DNA from: Pontivivens ytuae
GTDB taxonomy: Bacteria > Pseudomonadota > Alphaproteobacteria > Rhodobacterales > Rhodobacteraceae
Assembly (NCBI RefSeq): GCF_015679265.1
Contig: NZ_CP064942.1
Location: 4,072,001 to 4,136,000, forward strand
DNA: 64,000 nt
Direction: 5' to 3'
Of this stretch, positions 34,741 through 43,096 are shown piece after piece. Numbering within the stretch: position 1 is the stretch's first letter; every line of letters begins with the position of its first letter. The notes under the pieces are model-generated. The model saw only the letters and a list, made by a program, of their open reading frames with translations, was not told the origin of the DNA and searched no databases. A program made the position numbers and the translations under genes.

Positions 34741-34959
34741 GTGATCGACCCGGAGCACAGCACCGGCGCCCGCCGCGAGACGGGCGACAGGCGGCCCGCA
34801 GCAAGGCGCCGCGGCGTGTTGCGCGTGCTCCTCAGCCTCATCCGCCTGCGCCGCCGTCGCCTGAGCCGCGCCCGCCGGACGGCCCTGCCCGTGCCGCGCG
34901 GAGGCGAGGCGCCGCCCTGGCAATCCGCCTCCGACCGCGCGCGGCGGGGCGAGCCATGA
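34741..34959 (+). CDS. Small highly basic hypothetical protein
   Basis: A 72-residue protein, strongly arginine-rich (SLIRLRRRRLSRARRT), with start GTG 34741 and a good AGGAGAG five bases upstream. No family is recognised. Its reality is supported by the ribosome site, the FNR-type box plus -10 element at the right distance, and the four-base ATGA overlap with the next small gene. The composition would suit nucleic-acid or membrane-surface binding. Arginine-rich frames also arise by chance in GC-rich DNA, so confidence is moderate. Confidence 0.5.
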   Translation: MIDPEHSTGARRETGDRRPAARRRGVLRVLLSLIRLRRRRLSRARRTALPVPRGGEAPPWQSASDRARRGEP

Positions 34960-35153
34960 AGAAGCAGGAGCGGGTGAAGATCGTGCGCAGCGGCACCGTC
35001 CGCTGTCGCGGGCGGCTCACTCGGACCCATGCGGTGATCGCCCTGCGCCTGCCGCCCGGCCGCACGATGGCGTGCCCGATCTGTGGCCAACGCTTCCGCC
35101 GCGCGCCGGACTGGACCAGTGTCTCCCACGCCGCCTGGCCCCGCCCGGAGTGA
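34956..35153 (+). CDS. Small CxxC protein, possible zinc knuckle
   Basis: A 65-residue basic protein starting at an ATG that overlaps the preceding stop (ATGA). It contains Cys in TVRCRG and a CPICGQRF motif resembling half of a zinc finger, so one zinc could be bound by a dimer or with nearby His/Cys. No family is recognised. It is the second gene of a putative FNR-type operon and is convergent with fixJ, 14 bases away. A redox- or metal-linked regulatory role is speculative. Confidence 0.55.
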   Translation: MKKQERVKIVRSGTVRCRGRLTRTHAVIALRLPPGRTMACPICGQRFRRAPDWTSVSHAAWPRPE

Positions 35154-35167
35154 CCAGGCGGCGCCCC

Positions 35168-35776
35168 TCAGATCTGCGCGTCACCGTCCGGATCGATCCC
35201 CGCCTTCAGCGCCATGCGCACGAGGTGGGAGAGGCTCTTCGCCCCCGTCTTGCTCATCACCCGCGCGCGGTGCAGCTCGACCGTTTTGGGACTGACGCCG
35301 AGGCGGTGGGCGATGATCTTGTTGGGATGGCCCGCCACGACCTCGCGCATCACGTCGGTCTCCCGCGGGGTGAGGCGGGCGAGGCGCGCGGCGCAATCCG
35401 CGCCCTCGGGCGTACGGGCGATGGCGGTGCGCAGGCGGCGGACGAGATCCTCGTCGTCAAACGGCTTTTCGATGAAGTCCTGCGCGCCCTCCTTCAGGGC
35501 ATGGACCGCCATCGAGATGTCGCCATGGCCGGTCATGATGATGACCGGGATGTGCCGCTCCACGCCGCGAAACGCCTTCATCACGCTCAGCCCGTCATCG
35601 CCCGGCAACCGCACGTCGAGGAGCACGCAGGCCCAGCGGCCCGGTGCGGCGGCAGCGAGGAACGTCTCCCCGTCCTCGAAGAGCTCCGCCTCGAAACCCC
35701 AGGCGCCCAAAAGGGCCGCGAGCGAGGCTGCAACCGCCCCGTCATCCTCGACAATGCCGACCGGTGCGCCCTGCAT
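35168..35776 (-). CDS. fixJ: FixJ-type response regulator
   Basis: A 202-residue regulator. The receiver domain has Asp11/Asp12, phospho-acceptor Asp54 in VLLDVRLPG, the switch Thr in IIMTGHGD and Lys in FIEKPF. The LuxR/FixJ-type HTH contains LTPRETDVMREVVAG and NKIIAHRLGVSPKTVELHR. ATG 35776 overlaps the fixL stop (ATGA), and a GTG directly before it is an alternative. In rhizobia FixJ activates fixK and nifA at low oxygen; no fixK is in this window. Confidence 0.92.
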   Translation of the reverse strand: MQGAPVGIVEDDGAVAASLAALLGAWGFEAELFEDGETFLAAAAPGRWACVLLDVRLPGDDGLSVMKAFRGVERHIPVIIMTGHGDISMAVHALKEGAQDFIEKPFDDEDLVRRLRTAIARTPEGADCAARLARLTPRETDVMREVVAGHPNKIIAHRLGVSPKTVELHRARVMSKTGAKSLSHLVRMALKAGIDPDGDAQI

Positions 35777-37002
35777 CACGTGCCCGCCGTGGGAAGGGTG
35801 AAGCGGATCTCCGCCCCGCCGCCGGGCGCGTTCGCGGCCCAGATCCGACCGTCATGCGCCTCCACGATGCTGCGGCAGACGGCGAGGCCGATGCCGAGGC
35901 CGCGTTCCTTGGTGGTCACGAGCGGGTCGAACATCCGCTCCATCATCTCCACCGTCAGGCCCGGCCCGGTGTCGCGCACGCTGACCACGATCTCCGACTG
36001 GTTGGCACCGGCGCGAAGCTCGATCCGCCCGGGGTCGAGATGCGGGGCGGAGCTCACCTGCACCGGCGTCTCCCGCGCCTCCTCCATCGCCTCGTAGGCA
36101 TTGGTGAGCAGGTTCACGAGCACCTGCTGGATCTGGATGCGGTCGGCGAGCACCGGCGGCAGGTCCTGGCGCAGGTCGAGTGCGACCTGAGGCCCGTCGC
36201 GATCCTCGGTCGCGCGCACGGCGCGCACTGCCTCCACGATGATGTCGTTGATGTCGTCGGGCCGGATGTCGGCGCGGCCCCGCTCGACCATCATGCGCAT
36301 CCGCTTCACGATCTCGCCCGCGCGGAGGGCCTGCTCCGCGATCGCCTCAACCTGCCGGGTGAGGGCCGCAAGGTCCGGCTCCTCCGCCTTGACGGTCCGC
36401 TGGGCCGCCCGCGCGTAGTTGGAGATCGCGGTCAGCGGCTGGTTGATCTCGTGCGCGATGGCGGACGACATCTCGCCCAGCATCTGCAGGCGGGAGACCT
36501 TGTCGAGCGTGCGCTGCAGCTCCCGCGCGCGCCGTTCGGCCTCCACCCGGTCGCTGATGTCGCGGATGAAGCCGGTGAAGATCCGCTCGCGTCCGAATTG
36601 CAGCTCGCCCACTGCGAGCTCGGCCGCGAAGATCTCCCCGCTCTTGCGCTGGGCCCGCACCTCCCGCCCGATGCCGATGATCCGCTTCTCCTGCGTCTCG
36701 CGGTAGTGGCGCATGTAGTCGTCGTGTTCGCTGCGATAGGGCTCGGGCATCAGGCAGTTCACGTTGCGGCCCAGTACCTCGTCCTCGTCATAGCCGAAGA
36801 TGCGCTCGGCCGCGGGGCTGAAGCTGAGGATGTGCCCGTCATCGTCGACCGTGACCACCGCGTCGGGCGCCGTCTGGATGATGAGATCCAGCAGCGAGCC
36901 ATCGGTCGGCGTTCGCCTTCGGATGTGATCGGATTTCGGCAGCGCGTCCTCCCGCTCCGGCAGGCGGCGCCGGGATGGCGGGCCTGCCTCTAGGTCTAGC
37001 AT
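35776..37002 (-). CDS. fixL: FixL-type heme-PAS oxygen sensor histidine kinase
   Basis: A 408-residue soluble kinase without membrane segments. One PAS domain (about 38-150) closely follows FixL: MPEPYRSEHDDY supplies His93, which aligns with the heme-binding His200 of Bradyrhizobium FixL, and IIGIGR supplies Arg113, aligning with the oxygen-sensing Arg220. The positions of FixL Arg206 and His214 are His and Arg here. The kinase core has His184 in AIAHEINQPLTAISNY, N box NLLTNAYEA and G boxes DTGPGL and GLGIGLAV. Oxygen loss should activate phosphorylation of FixJ. It follows the metallo-hydrolase gene by 28 bases on the same strand, probably one operon. Confidence 0.92.
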   Translation of the reverse strand: MLDLEAGPPSRRRLPEREDALPKSDHIRRRTPTDGSLLDLIIQTAPDAVVTVDDDGHILSFSPAAERIFGYDEDEVLGRNVNCLMPEPYRSEHDDYMRHYRETQEKRIIGIGREVRAQRKSGEIFAAELAVGELQFGRERIFTGFIRDISDRVEAERRARELQRTLDKVSRLQMLGEMSSAIAHEINQPLTAISNYARAAQRTVKAEEPDLAALTRQVEAIAEQALRAGEIVKRMRMMVERGRADIRPDDINDIIVEAVRAVRATEDRDGPQVALDLRQDLPPVLADRIQIQQVLVNLLTNAYEAMEEARETPVQVSSAPHLDPGRIELRAGANQSEIVVSVRDTGPGLTVEMMERMFDPLVTTKERGLGIGLAVCRSIVEAHDGRIWAANAPGGGAEIRFTLPTAGT

Positions 37003-37030
37003 GGTTGCGGATCAGGACCACGCCGCGTGA

Positions 37031-37927
37031 TCACAGCCGGTCGAGCGGCACCTTCATGTAGCGCACGCCATCGGCCTCGGGCTCCGGCAACTGACCGCCC
37101 TTCATGTTCACCTGGAGCGACGGGATGATGAGCTTCGGGACCGGCAGTGTCGCGTCGCGCGCCTCCCGCATCTCGATGAAGGCCTCTCGGCTGCGGCCCT
37201 CGCCCACGTGGATGTTCGACGCGCGCTCCTCTGCCACCGTCGTCTCCCACGCGATGTCGCGTCCTCCGGGGCCGTAATCGTGGCACATGAAGAGCCGCAT
37301 GGCGTCGGGCAGCGACAGGATCCGCTGGATGGAGTCGTAGAGCTCGCCCGCATCGCCGCCCGGAAAATCCGCCCGCGCCGTGCCGCCATCGGGCATGAAG
37401 AGCGTGTCGCCGACGAAGGCCGCGTCGCCGATCACATGGGTCATGCAGGCGGGCGTATGGCCCGGCGTGTGGAGGGCGACGGCGGTCAGCCCGCCGATCT
37501 CGTAAGTATCGCCATCGGCGAAGAGCCGATCGAACTGCGAGCCGTCGCGCTGGAACTCGGTCCCCTCGTTGAAGATCTTGCCGAAGGTTTCCTGCACCGC
37601 GACGATGCCCTGCCCGATCCCGATCCTGCCGCCCAGCCGCTCCTGAATATAGGGGGCGGCGGACAGATGATCGGCGTGCACATGGGTCTCGATCAGCCAT
37701 TGCAGGTCGAGGCCCTGCGCCCGGATATGCTCGATCAACGCATCCGCGTGGGTGAAGGCGATCCGCCCCGCGGCGTAGTCGATGTCCATCACGCTGTCGA
37801 TCACCGCGCAGGCGCTGCTGCCCGGATCGCGCACGATGTAGCTGATCGTGTTCGTCGCGGGATCGAAGAATGCCTCGACCTCCGCATGCTGGCTCATGTC
37901 GATGGGCAGCTCGCTCAGATCCTTCAT
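37031..37927 (-). CDS. MBL-fold hydrolase, persulfide dioxygenase-like (ETHE1/Blh type)
   Basis: A 298-residue metallo-beta-lactamase-fold protein. The metal motif is THVHADH (His82, His84, Asp86, His87), with further ligands in HTPGHTPAC, FVGDTLF and the late MCHDYGPGGRD, the pattern of persulfide dioxygenases and bacterial Blh proteins. Those enzymes use one mononuclear iron to oxidise glutathione persulfide to sulfite, acting in sulfide detoxification. No rhodanese domain is fused. An FNR-type box with a plausible -10 lies 81 bases upstream and fixL-fixJ follow, so it probably heads a redox-responsive operon. Confidence 0.83.
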   Translation of the reverse strand: MKDLSELPIDMSQHAEVEAFFDPATNTISYIVRDPGSSACAVIDSVMDIDYAAGRIAFTHADALIEHIRAQGLDLQWLIETHVHADHLSAAPYIQERLGGRIGIGQGIVAVQETFGKIFNEGTEFQRDGSQFDRLFADGDTYEIGGLTAVALHTPGHTPACMTHVIGDAAFVGDTLFMPDGGTARADFPGGDAGELYDSIQRILSLPDAMRLFMCHDYGPGGRDIAWETTVAEERASNIHVGEGRSREAFIEMREARDATLPVPKLIIPSLQVNMKGGQLPEPEADGVRYMKVPLDRL

Positions 37928-38000
37928 CTCGTCCTCCCTGCTCCATGTCCTGTCCCAGCGTCGCGCCGCGCGATCATCGGATCAAGGGGGAGGCCGTGAT

Positions 38001-38014
38001 TTGATCCCGCTCAA
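38001..38014 (-). promoter_or_regulatory. FNR/FixK-type box in divergent promoter region
   Basis: TTGATCCCGCTCAA fits TTGA-N6-TCAA exactly. It lies in the 122-base spacer between the minus-strand metallo-hydrolase and the plus-strand phosphotransferase gene. For the hydrolase the centre is 80.5 bases from the ATG, and a minus-strand -10-like GATGAT occurs at 37973-37978, fitting a class II promoter starting near 37966. For the rightward gene the centre is only 42 bases before ATG 38050, which would leave almost no leader, so the leftward operon is the better target. Confidence 0.6.
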
Positions 38015-38049
38015 GGCGCGCGCAGAGCCGCTGCGCCAGACTCAGGGCC

Positions 38050-39609
38050 ATGGAGCAAACAAAGCCCGCCGCGCCGCCCTCTTCCAACGGATCCGACGAG
38101 GACGCCATCATCGCCTTTCTGAGCGACGGCGCCGACCGGATCGTGGAGACACACGCGGCCCGGATCTTCCTGCGCGAGGGCGAGGCGCTGAAGACGAAGC
38201 GCCCCGTGAAATACGACTACCTCGATTTTTCCACGCCCGACCGCCGCCGCTCCGCCCTTGCGCGCGAGTTGGAGCTCAACGCCCGCCACGCGCCGCAGAT
38301 CTACCGCGATCTTGTGCCCGTGACGCGCGACGAGGCCGGCACCCTCGCCCTCGCCGGCAAGGGCGCGCCCGTGGACTGGGTCCTGCGCATGCACCGCTTC
38401 CCGGCGGAGGACGAGCTCTCCTCAATCGCGATGCGCGGTCGCCTCGATGGCGCCCTGGCCGAGCGGCTGGGCGAGGTCGTGGCGCGCTACCACGCCACCT
38501 GCCCGGTGCGCGAGGCCGACGGCGCGACCCTGATCGTGGAGATCCTCGACGAGCTCGACGCAGCGTTCGGCGACATGGCCGACATGCTGGACGAGGACAT
38601 GCTCGCCGACCTGCGCACGCGCTCGCGGCTTAGCTTCGGCCAGCTCGCGCCGCTCCTGCGCCGCCGGGCGCGCGCGGGCCGGGTGCGGCGCGCGCATGGC
38701 GACCTGCACCTGCGCAACATCGTGATGATCAACGGCGTGCCCGTCCCCTTCGATGCGCTGGAATTCGACGAGACGCTGGGCACCTGCGACGTTCTCTACG
38801 ACCTCGCCTTCCTGCTGATGGACCTTCTGGTGCAGGGCCTCCCGCTCGCCGCGAACCGGACCTTCAACGCCTGGCTCGGCGCGACGCGGTCGATGGAGGA
38901 TGAGCAGGGCCTCGCCGCCCTACCCCTCTTCATCGCGATCCGCGCGGCGATCCGGGCCATGGTCGACGTGCAGACCGCGCGCCTTGGCGGGCACCAGCCG
39001 CAGGACGCGCGCCGCCACCTCGCCCTCGCCCTGCGTGCGCTGGAGACGCCGCCTGCCTGCCTGATCGCCGTCGGCGGGCTCTCGGGCGTGGGCAAGACCG
39101 CCGTCGCCCGCGCGCTCGCCCCCGATCTCGGCCCCCTGCCCGGCGCGGTGCATCTGAGTGCCGATCTCGAGCGCAAGGCGCATTTCGGCGTCCCGCCGCT
39201 GCACCGTCTGGGCGACGAGGCCTATACGCCGGAGGCGAACGCCGCCGTGCAAGCCCGGCTCCATGCCCGCGCCGCGCGCTGCCTCGCCGCCGGGCACGCC
39301 GTGATCCTCGACACCACCCATCTCGACATCGCCAACCGGGCGGAGACCGAGGCGCTGGCTCGTGCAGCACACGTGCCCTTCTGCGGCATGTGGCTGACGG
39401 CACCGCCCAAAACCCTGCATGCCCGCATCGCGGCGCGCAACGGCGACGCCTCGGATGCCGATGCCCGCGTGCTCGACATGCAGCTCGCCCGCGACCCCGG
39501 CCCGAGCGACTGGACGCCGATCGACGCGGCTCGCGAGCTGCCGCGCGTACTCGACACCGCACGCCGGACCGCAGCCGCCGCGATCTGTTCCCACATGCCA
39601 CAACCCTGA
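38050..39609 (+). CDS. Aminoglycoside-phosphotransferase-like / P-loop kinase fusion
   Basis: A 519-residue bifunctional protein. Residues about 50-300 form a protein-kinase-like phosphotransferase with catalytic loop HGDLHLRNIV (from His216) and metal-binding DALEFDE. Residues about 335-510 form a P-loop nucleotide kinase with Walker A GGLSGVGKT and an ILDTTHLD strand. This architecture is known as 'AAA family ATPase/bifunctional aminoglycoside phosphotransferase'; substrates are uncharacterised and antibiotic resistance should not be assumed. It is followed 13 bases later by a universal stress protein gene, an association that suggests stress physiology. Confidence 0.85.
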   Translation: MEQTKPAAPPSSNGSDEDAIIAFLSDGADRIVETHAARIFLREGEALKTKRPVKYDYLDFSTPDRRRSALARELELNARHAPQIYRDLVPVTRDEAGTLALAGKGAPVDWVLRMHRFPAEDELSSIAMRGRLDGALAERLGEVVARYHATCPVREADGATLIVEILDELDAAFGDMADMLDEDMLADLRTRSRLSFGQLAPLLRRRARAGRVRRAHGDLHLRNIVMINGVPVPFDALEFDETLGTCDVLYDLAFLLMDLLVQGLPLAANRTFNAWLGATRSMEDEQGLAALPLFIAIRAAIRAMVDVQTARLGGHQPQDARRHLALALRALETPPACLIAVGGLSGVGKTAVARALAPDLGPLPGAVHLSADLERKAHFGVPPLHRLGDEAYTPEANAAVQARLHARAARCLAAGHAVILDTTHLDIANRAETEALARAAHVPFCGMWLTAPPKTLHARIAARNGDASDADARVLDMQLARDPGPSDWTPIDAARELPRVLDTARRTAAAAICSHMPQP

Positions 39610-39622
39610 ACGGGAGGACGCC

Positions 39623-40456
39623 ATGCCCCTTCGCACCATCCTGAGCTGCCTGTCGACGGAGGGCCAGGCCCACACGGTCCTCAGCCCCGCCGCCGCCCTC
39701 GCCCGCCGCACCGACGCGCACCTGATCGGCCTGCACACGCTGGAGGCGATGGTGATCTATCCCGGCATCGCCGTGCACGTGCCGGAGACCGTCCAGACCA
39801 CCTTCACCACCGCCCAGCGCGAGCGTGCACAGGTCGTGCGCACCCTCTTCGACGAGCGGCTGAGGGGCGAGACGTTCACCTCCGAATGGCGGGAGATCAA
39901 GACCGAGGCCGCCGCCAGCCCCGACCGCATGATCGAGGCCGCGCGCACTTCCGACCTCGTCGTCATGGCCCGCGCGGGTGGCGACGGCGACCGCGACGAC
40001 CAGCCCTACGTGCAGGAGCGCATGATCCGCGAAAGCGGCCGACCTGTCCTGCTGATCCCGCCCAAGCTGAAGGATCCGGAGATCGGCAAGAGCGTCGTCA
40101 TCGGCTGGAGCTCGACCCGCGAGGCGGCGCGCGCCGTCCACGACGTCCGCCCGCTGCTGCAGGAGGGGGCGGAGGTCTACATCGTCACCGTCACCGGCAG
40201 CCTCGACCAGTCAGACAGCCTTGCGACGGAGCTCGCACGCACGCTGTCGCGCCACGGCTTCAAGGCCGAGGTGGTGCGCCGCGCCCAGGATGGCCAGTCC
40301 ATCGCGGAGTGCCTGTTGCAGGAGGCGTTCGAGCGTGGCGCCGACCTGATCGCCACCGGCGCCTTCGGCCATTCCCGCCTCTTCGACTTCGTTATCGGCG
40401 CCGTGACGCTGGAGCTGATGAGGAAGGCGGAGCGGCCGGTGCTTCTGTCCACCTGA
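39623..40456 (+). CDS. Tandem-domain universal stress protein
   Basis: A 277-residue protein with two Usp folds. The C-terminal one has the ATP-binding pattern ATGAFGHSRLFDFVIGAVT; the N-terminal one is less conserved. The start is ATG 39623, with GGGAGGA upstream; earlier in-frame codons lie inside the preceding gene. It is probably cotranscribed with the phosphotransferase fusion. Such tandem Usp genes are often induced by oxygen limitation in alphaproteobacteria, consistent with the fixLJ and FNR-box surroundings. Confidence 0.88.
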   Translation: MPLRTILSCLSTEGQAHTVLSPAAALARRTDAHLIGLHTLEAMVIYPGIAVHVPETVQTTFTTAQRERAQVVRTLFDERLRGETFTSEWREIKTEAAASPDRMIEAARTSDLVVMARAGGDGDRDDQPYVQERMIRESGRPVLLIPPKLKDPEIGKSVVIGWSSTREAARAVHDVRPLLQEGAEVYIVTVTGSLDQSDSLATELARTLSRHGFKAEVVRRAQDGQSIAECLLQEAFERGADLIATGAFGHSRLFDFVIGAVTLELMRKAERPVLLST

Positions 40457-40484
40457 GCCGCTCCGCCGCGCACGGGGGGGTGCC

Positions 40485-41519
40485 TCAGATCTCCAGCACC
40501 ACGCGGCCGTCGATGGTGCCCTGGCGCATCCGGTCGAAGACAGCGTTGATGTTCTCCAGCTTGTCCCAGGTGAAGGTCGTGTTCACCCGGCCGTCGGCGG
40601 CGAAGGACAGCGCCTCGGTCAGATCGAGGCGCGTGCCGACAATGGAGCCCCGGATCGTCAGCCGCTTCAGCACCACCTCGAAGATCGGCAGTGGAAAGCT
40701 GCCCGGCGGCAGGCCGACCAGCGACATGGTGCCGTGCCGCCGCAGCATCCCCACGGCCTGCGCGAAGGCCGCGGTGCTGACCGCGGTCACGAGCGCCCCG
40801 TGCACCCCGCCGATCTGCTTTTCGACCTCGGCCACCGGATCGACCTCGGCCGCGTTGATCACCTCGTCCGCGCCAAGCTTCTGCGCCAGCTTCAGCTTGT
40901 CGGGGGCCACGTCCACCGCGATGACCTGCATCCCCATCGCCTTGGCATACTGCACCGCCATGTGGCCAAGCCCGCCGATGCCGGAGATCGCGACCCACTG
41001 GCCGGGGCGCACCTCCGTCTCCTTCAACCCTTTGTAGACGGTGACCCCGGCGCAAAGCACCGGCGAGGCGGGCCCGAAGTCGAGCCCCGCCGGGATCTGC
41101 CCCACGAAATTGGCATCGGCCCGCACGAATTCCGCATAGCCACCATCGACGGAATATCCGGTGTTCTGCTGGCTCTCGCACAGCGTCTCCCACCCGCCGG
41201 AGCAATGGGCGCAGCGCCCGCAGGCGGTGTGCAGCCACGGCACGCCGACCCGGTCACCCTCCTTGAGATGCGTGACGCCCGCCCCAAGCGCCGCGACCTC
41301 GCCCACGCCCTCATGCCCCGGAATGAAGGGCGGCTCGGGCTTCACGGGCCAGTCACCATCGGCCGCGTGCAGGTCGGTGTGGCAGACGCCGGAGGCGCGC
41401 ACCCGCACCAGCACCTCGCCCGGGCCTACCTCCGGCACCGGCACCTCGCGCAGCTCCAGCGGAGCACCGAGCCGCGGCACCACCGCCGCCTTCATCACCT
41501 TGGGAAGATCATAGGGCAT
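40485..41519 (-). CDS. adhP: Zinc-dependent alcohol dehydrogenase AdhP
   Basis: A 344-residue class I bacterial alcohol dehydrogenase. The catalytic zinc region is [12 protein letters not shown] with GHEGVG, the structural zinc site is [15 protein letters not shown], and the NAD motif is [14 protein letters not shown]. It interconverts ethanol and other primary alcohols with aldehydes. ATG 41519 is selected because AGGAGGTG precedes it. A perfect FNR/FixK palindrome lies 75 bases upstream, so oxygen-limited expression is likely. It is convergent with the usp gene. Confidence 0.92.
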   Translation of the reverse strand: MPYDLPKVMKAAVVPRLGAPLELREVPVPEVGPGEVLVRVRASGVCHTDLHAADGDWPVKPEPPFIPGHEGVGEVAALGAGVTHLKEGDRVGVPWLHTACGRCAHCSGGWETLCESQQNTGYSVDGGYAEFVRADANFVGQIPAGLDFGPASPVLCAGVTVYKGLKETEVRPGQWVAISGIGGLGHMAVQYAKAMGMQVIAVDVAPDKLKLAQKLGADEVINAAEVDPVAEVEKQIGGVHGALVTAVSTAAFAQAVGMLRRHGTMSLVGLPPGSFPLPIFEVVLKRLTIRGSIVGTRLDLTEALSFAADGRVNTTFTWDKLENINAVFDRMRQGTIDGRVVLEI

Positions 41520-41585
41520 GGGCGGCACCTCCTGGGAAAAACGGTGTTGGGATGTCCGAAGGGTAGGAAGCCGCGACTCCGCCTG

Positions 41586-41603
41586 ATTGATCGCGATCAA
41601 TCC
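41586..41603 (-). promoter_or_regulatory. Perfect FNR/FixK-type palindrome before adhP
   Basis: GATTGATCGCGATCAATC is a perfect 18-bp palindrome containing TTGATCGCGATCAA (41588-41601), the ideal FNR/FixK site with inner A/T positions also matched. The centre is 75 bases before the adhP ATG; a class II promoter would start near 41553. The spacing matches that of the boxes at 34660 and 38001. It could also affect the divergent acyltransferase gene, though that lies about 250 bases away. Confidence 0.7.
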
Positions 41604-41846
41604 CCGGAGGTCTGTCCACAGGCCCTGCGGCCTCGGCAACGGTCAAAAGCGGAATCCCGACTGAGGCTGTGCTGCCGCGCGGGAGCCTTAAACGCGCCAC
41701 ATGGATTTCGTGCTATGACGGACCCGACCAACGCCGCCGAGGTCGCGGGTTCCGAGGTTACACAACACGGCATCGGAACTGCGCGAAATGGCACCAAGGA
41801 CAAGGCGTGGCGCGGGCCGGAACGAGAGCAGGTTCAAGAGTCTTCG

Positions 41847-42953
41847 ATGCGATCCACCCAAGGTGAGTACTTTCCCGGCCTCGACCACGTTCGCGCGCTG
41901 GCCGCGTTCCTCGTCTTCACGTGGCACTTTTCCCATGTGAACGGCATCGCGCACGAAGAGGTGGCCGTGTTCCCGCTGTCGATCTTTGCGGAAGGTCATG
42001 TCGGCGTCGCCATCTTCATGGCGCTCAGCGGATACATCTTCGCGAAACTGCTCGAAGGGCGGAGTGTTCGGTATCTTCCGTTCCTGTGGAACCGCGTGCT
42101 TCGCCTGCTGCCGCTCCTGCTGATCGTCTTCGTGCTGCAGGGGATCCTGCTCTCGCTCAAGGGCGACCGGATCGATCTCTACCTCCTGTCGCTGCTCAAA
42201 GGCTTCGTCCTGCCCACATGGCCGAATGGTGGCTGGTCGATCGCGGTGGAGATGCACTTCTACATCATATTGCCGCTGCTCCTCGCGTTGTCGGCGCGGA
42301 ACACGCATCTCATCCTCCTCGCGCTGTGCCTGTCGATCCCGATCCGATCCATTTTCTGGCTGGAGACCGGGCAGGTTCAGACGGTCGCGTACTGGACGAT
42401 CCTCGGCGGGATCGACCAGTTCGTGCTGGGCATCTATGCGTTCAAACTGCGCAAGGTCGTGACGGGAAACCATGCGAGGGCGGCCATCGTCGGCGTCCTG
42501 CTCGTTGTTTTTATGCACTATTTCGACGCCACAGGCGGATTTCACAACGACGGAAACTACCCCAACCCAAGCGCCCTGTGGATCTTCTACCCGACTCTCG
42601 TCGGCGCGGCGGTCGCCTATCTGATCTGCTGGTACGACACCTCCTTCAGGCTGCCGAACCGCGGCGCTTCGGCCTTCATCGCGCGGATCGGCGCGTGCTC
42701 CTATTCGATCTACCTCCTCCACTTCTTCGTCGTGTCCACGATGGCCCGCGCGGTCGACGATCACGTCGCGCCGCTCACCGGTTTTTCGACCGTCCTGATC
42801 TGGTCCGCGGTCGCTTTCCTGCTGTTCCTGCCGATCCCCTACCTGAGCTTCCGCTACATCGAGACACCGCCTTTGCGCTACCGCATGCGGTACTCGGCGC
42901 CTGTGGCGAAAGGGGCCAAACGACCTGTATCCGCAGCCGCCCGCCCGGCCTAG
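41847..42953 (+). CDS. Membrane-bound O-acyltransferase (Acyltransferase_3/OafA-like)
   Basis: A 368-residue integral membrane protein with about ten hydrophobic helices. The N-terminus has the family pattern YFPGLDHVRALAAFLVFTWH, with the Arg and His believed catalytic, and later RYLPFLWNRVLRLLPL. It would acylate a surface polysaccharide or lipid head group. ATG 41847 puts the first helix at the normal distance; an in-frame ATG at 41715 would add 44 polar residues with no ribosome site. Codon use looks less GC-biased than the neighbours, so lateral acquisition is possible. Its TAG stop is shared in antisense (CTAG) with a small minus-strand frame. Confidence 0.85.
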   Translation: MRSTQGEYFPGLDHVRALAAFLVFTWHFSHVNGIAHEEVAVFPLSIFAEGHVGVAIFMALSGYIFAKLLEGRSVRYLPFLWNRVLRLLPLLLIVFVLQGILLSLKGDRIDLYLLSLLKGFVLPTWPNGGWSIAVEMHFYIILPLLLALSARNTHLILLALCLSIPIRSIFWLETGQVQTVAYWTILGGIDQFVLGIYAFKLRKVVTGNHARAAIVGVLLVVFMHYFDATGGFHNDGNYPNPSALWIFYPTLVGAAVAYLICWYDTSFRLPNRGASAFIARIGACSYSIYLLHFFVVSTMARAVDDHVAPLTGFSTVLIWSAVAFLLFLPIPYLSFRYIETPPLRYRMRYSAPVAKGAKRPVSAAARPA

Positions 42954-43096
42954 AACAGGCTCTCGTCCTCGTCGCGCAGCGCGTCAGCGATGAAGGCTTC
43001 GGGGTCGACGGTGAAGTCCTGGTAGAGCCGGAAGTGCCGCGTCTCGCGGTAGTCGATCGGTGCTGGAGGCGGCGTCGCTCGCTCGACGGTCTTCAC
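42950..43096 (-). CDS. Possible 48-residue protein coupled to iolB
   Basis: A GTG at 43096 overlaps the iolB stop (GTGA), opening a 48-codon frame that ends in RLYQDFTVDPEAFIADALRD plus an acidic tail. The composition is protein-like and its stop shares CTAG with the convergent acyltransferase stop. No family is recognised. It could be a real small subunit, or a remnant of a longer gene replaced by the acyltransferase insertion. Evidence is weak beyond the overlap and composition. Confidence 0.4.
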   Translation of the reverse strand: MKTVERATPPPAPIDYRETRHFRLYQDFTVDPEAFIADALRDEDESLF

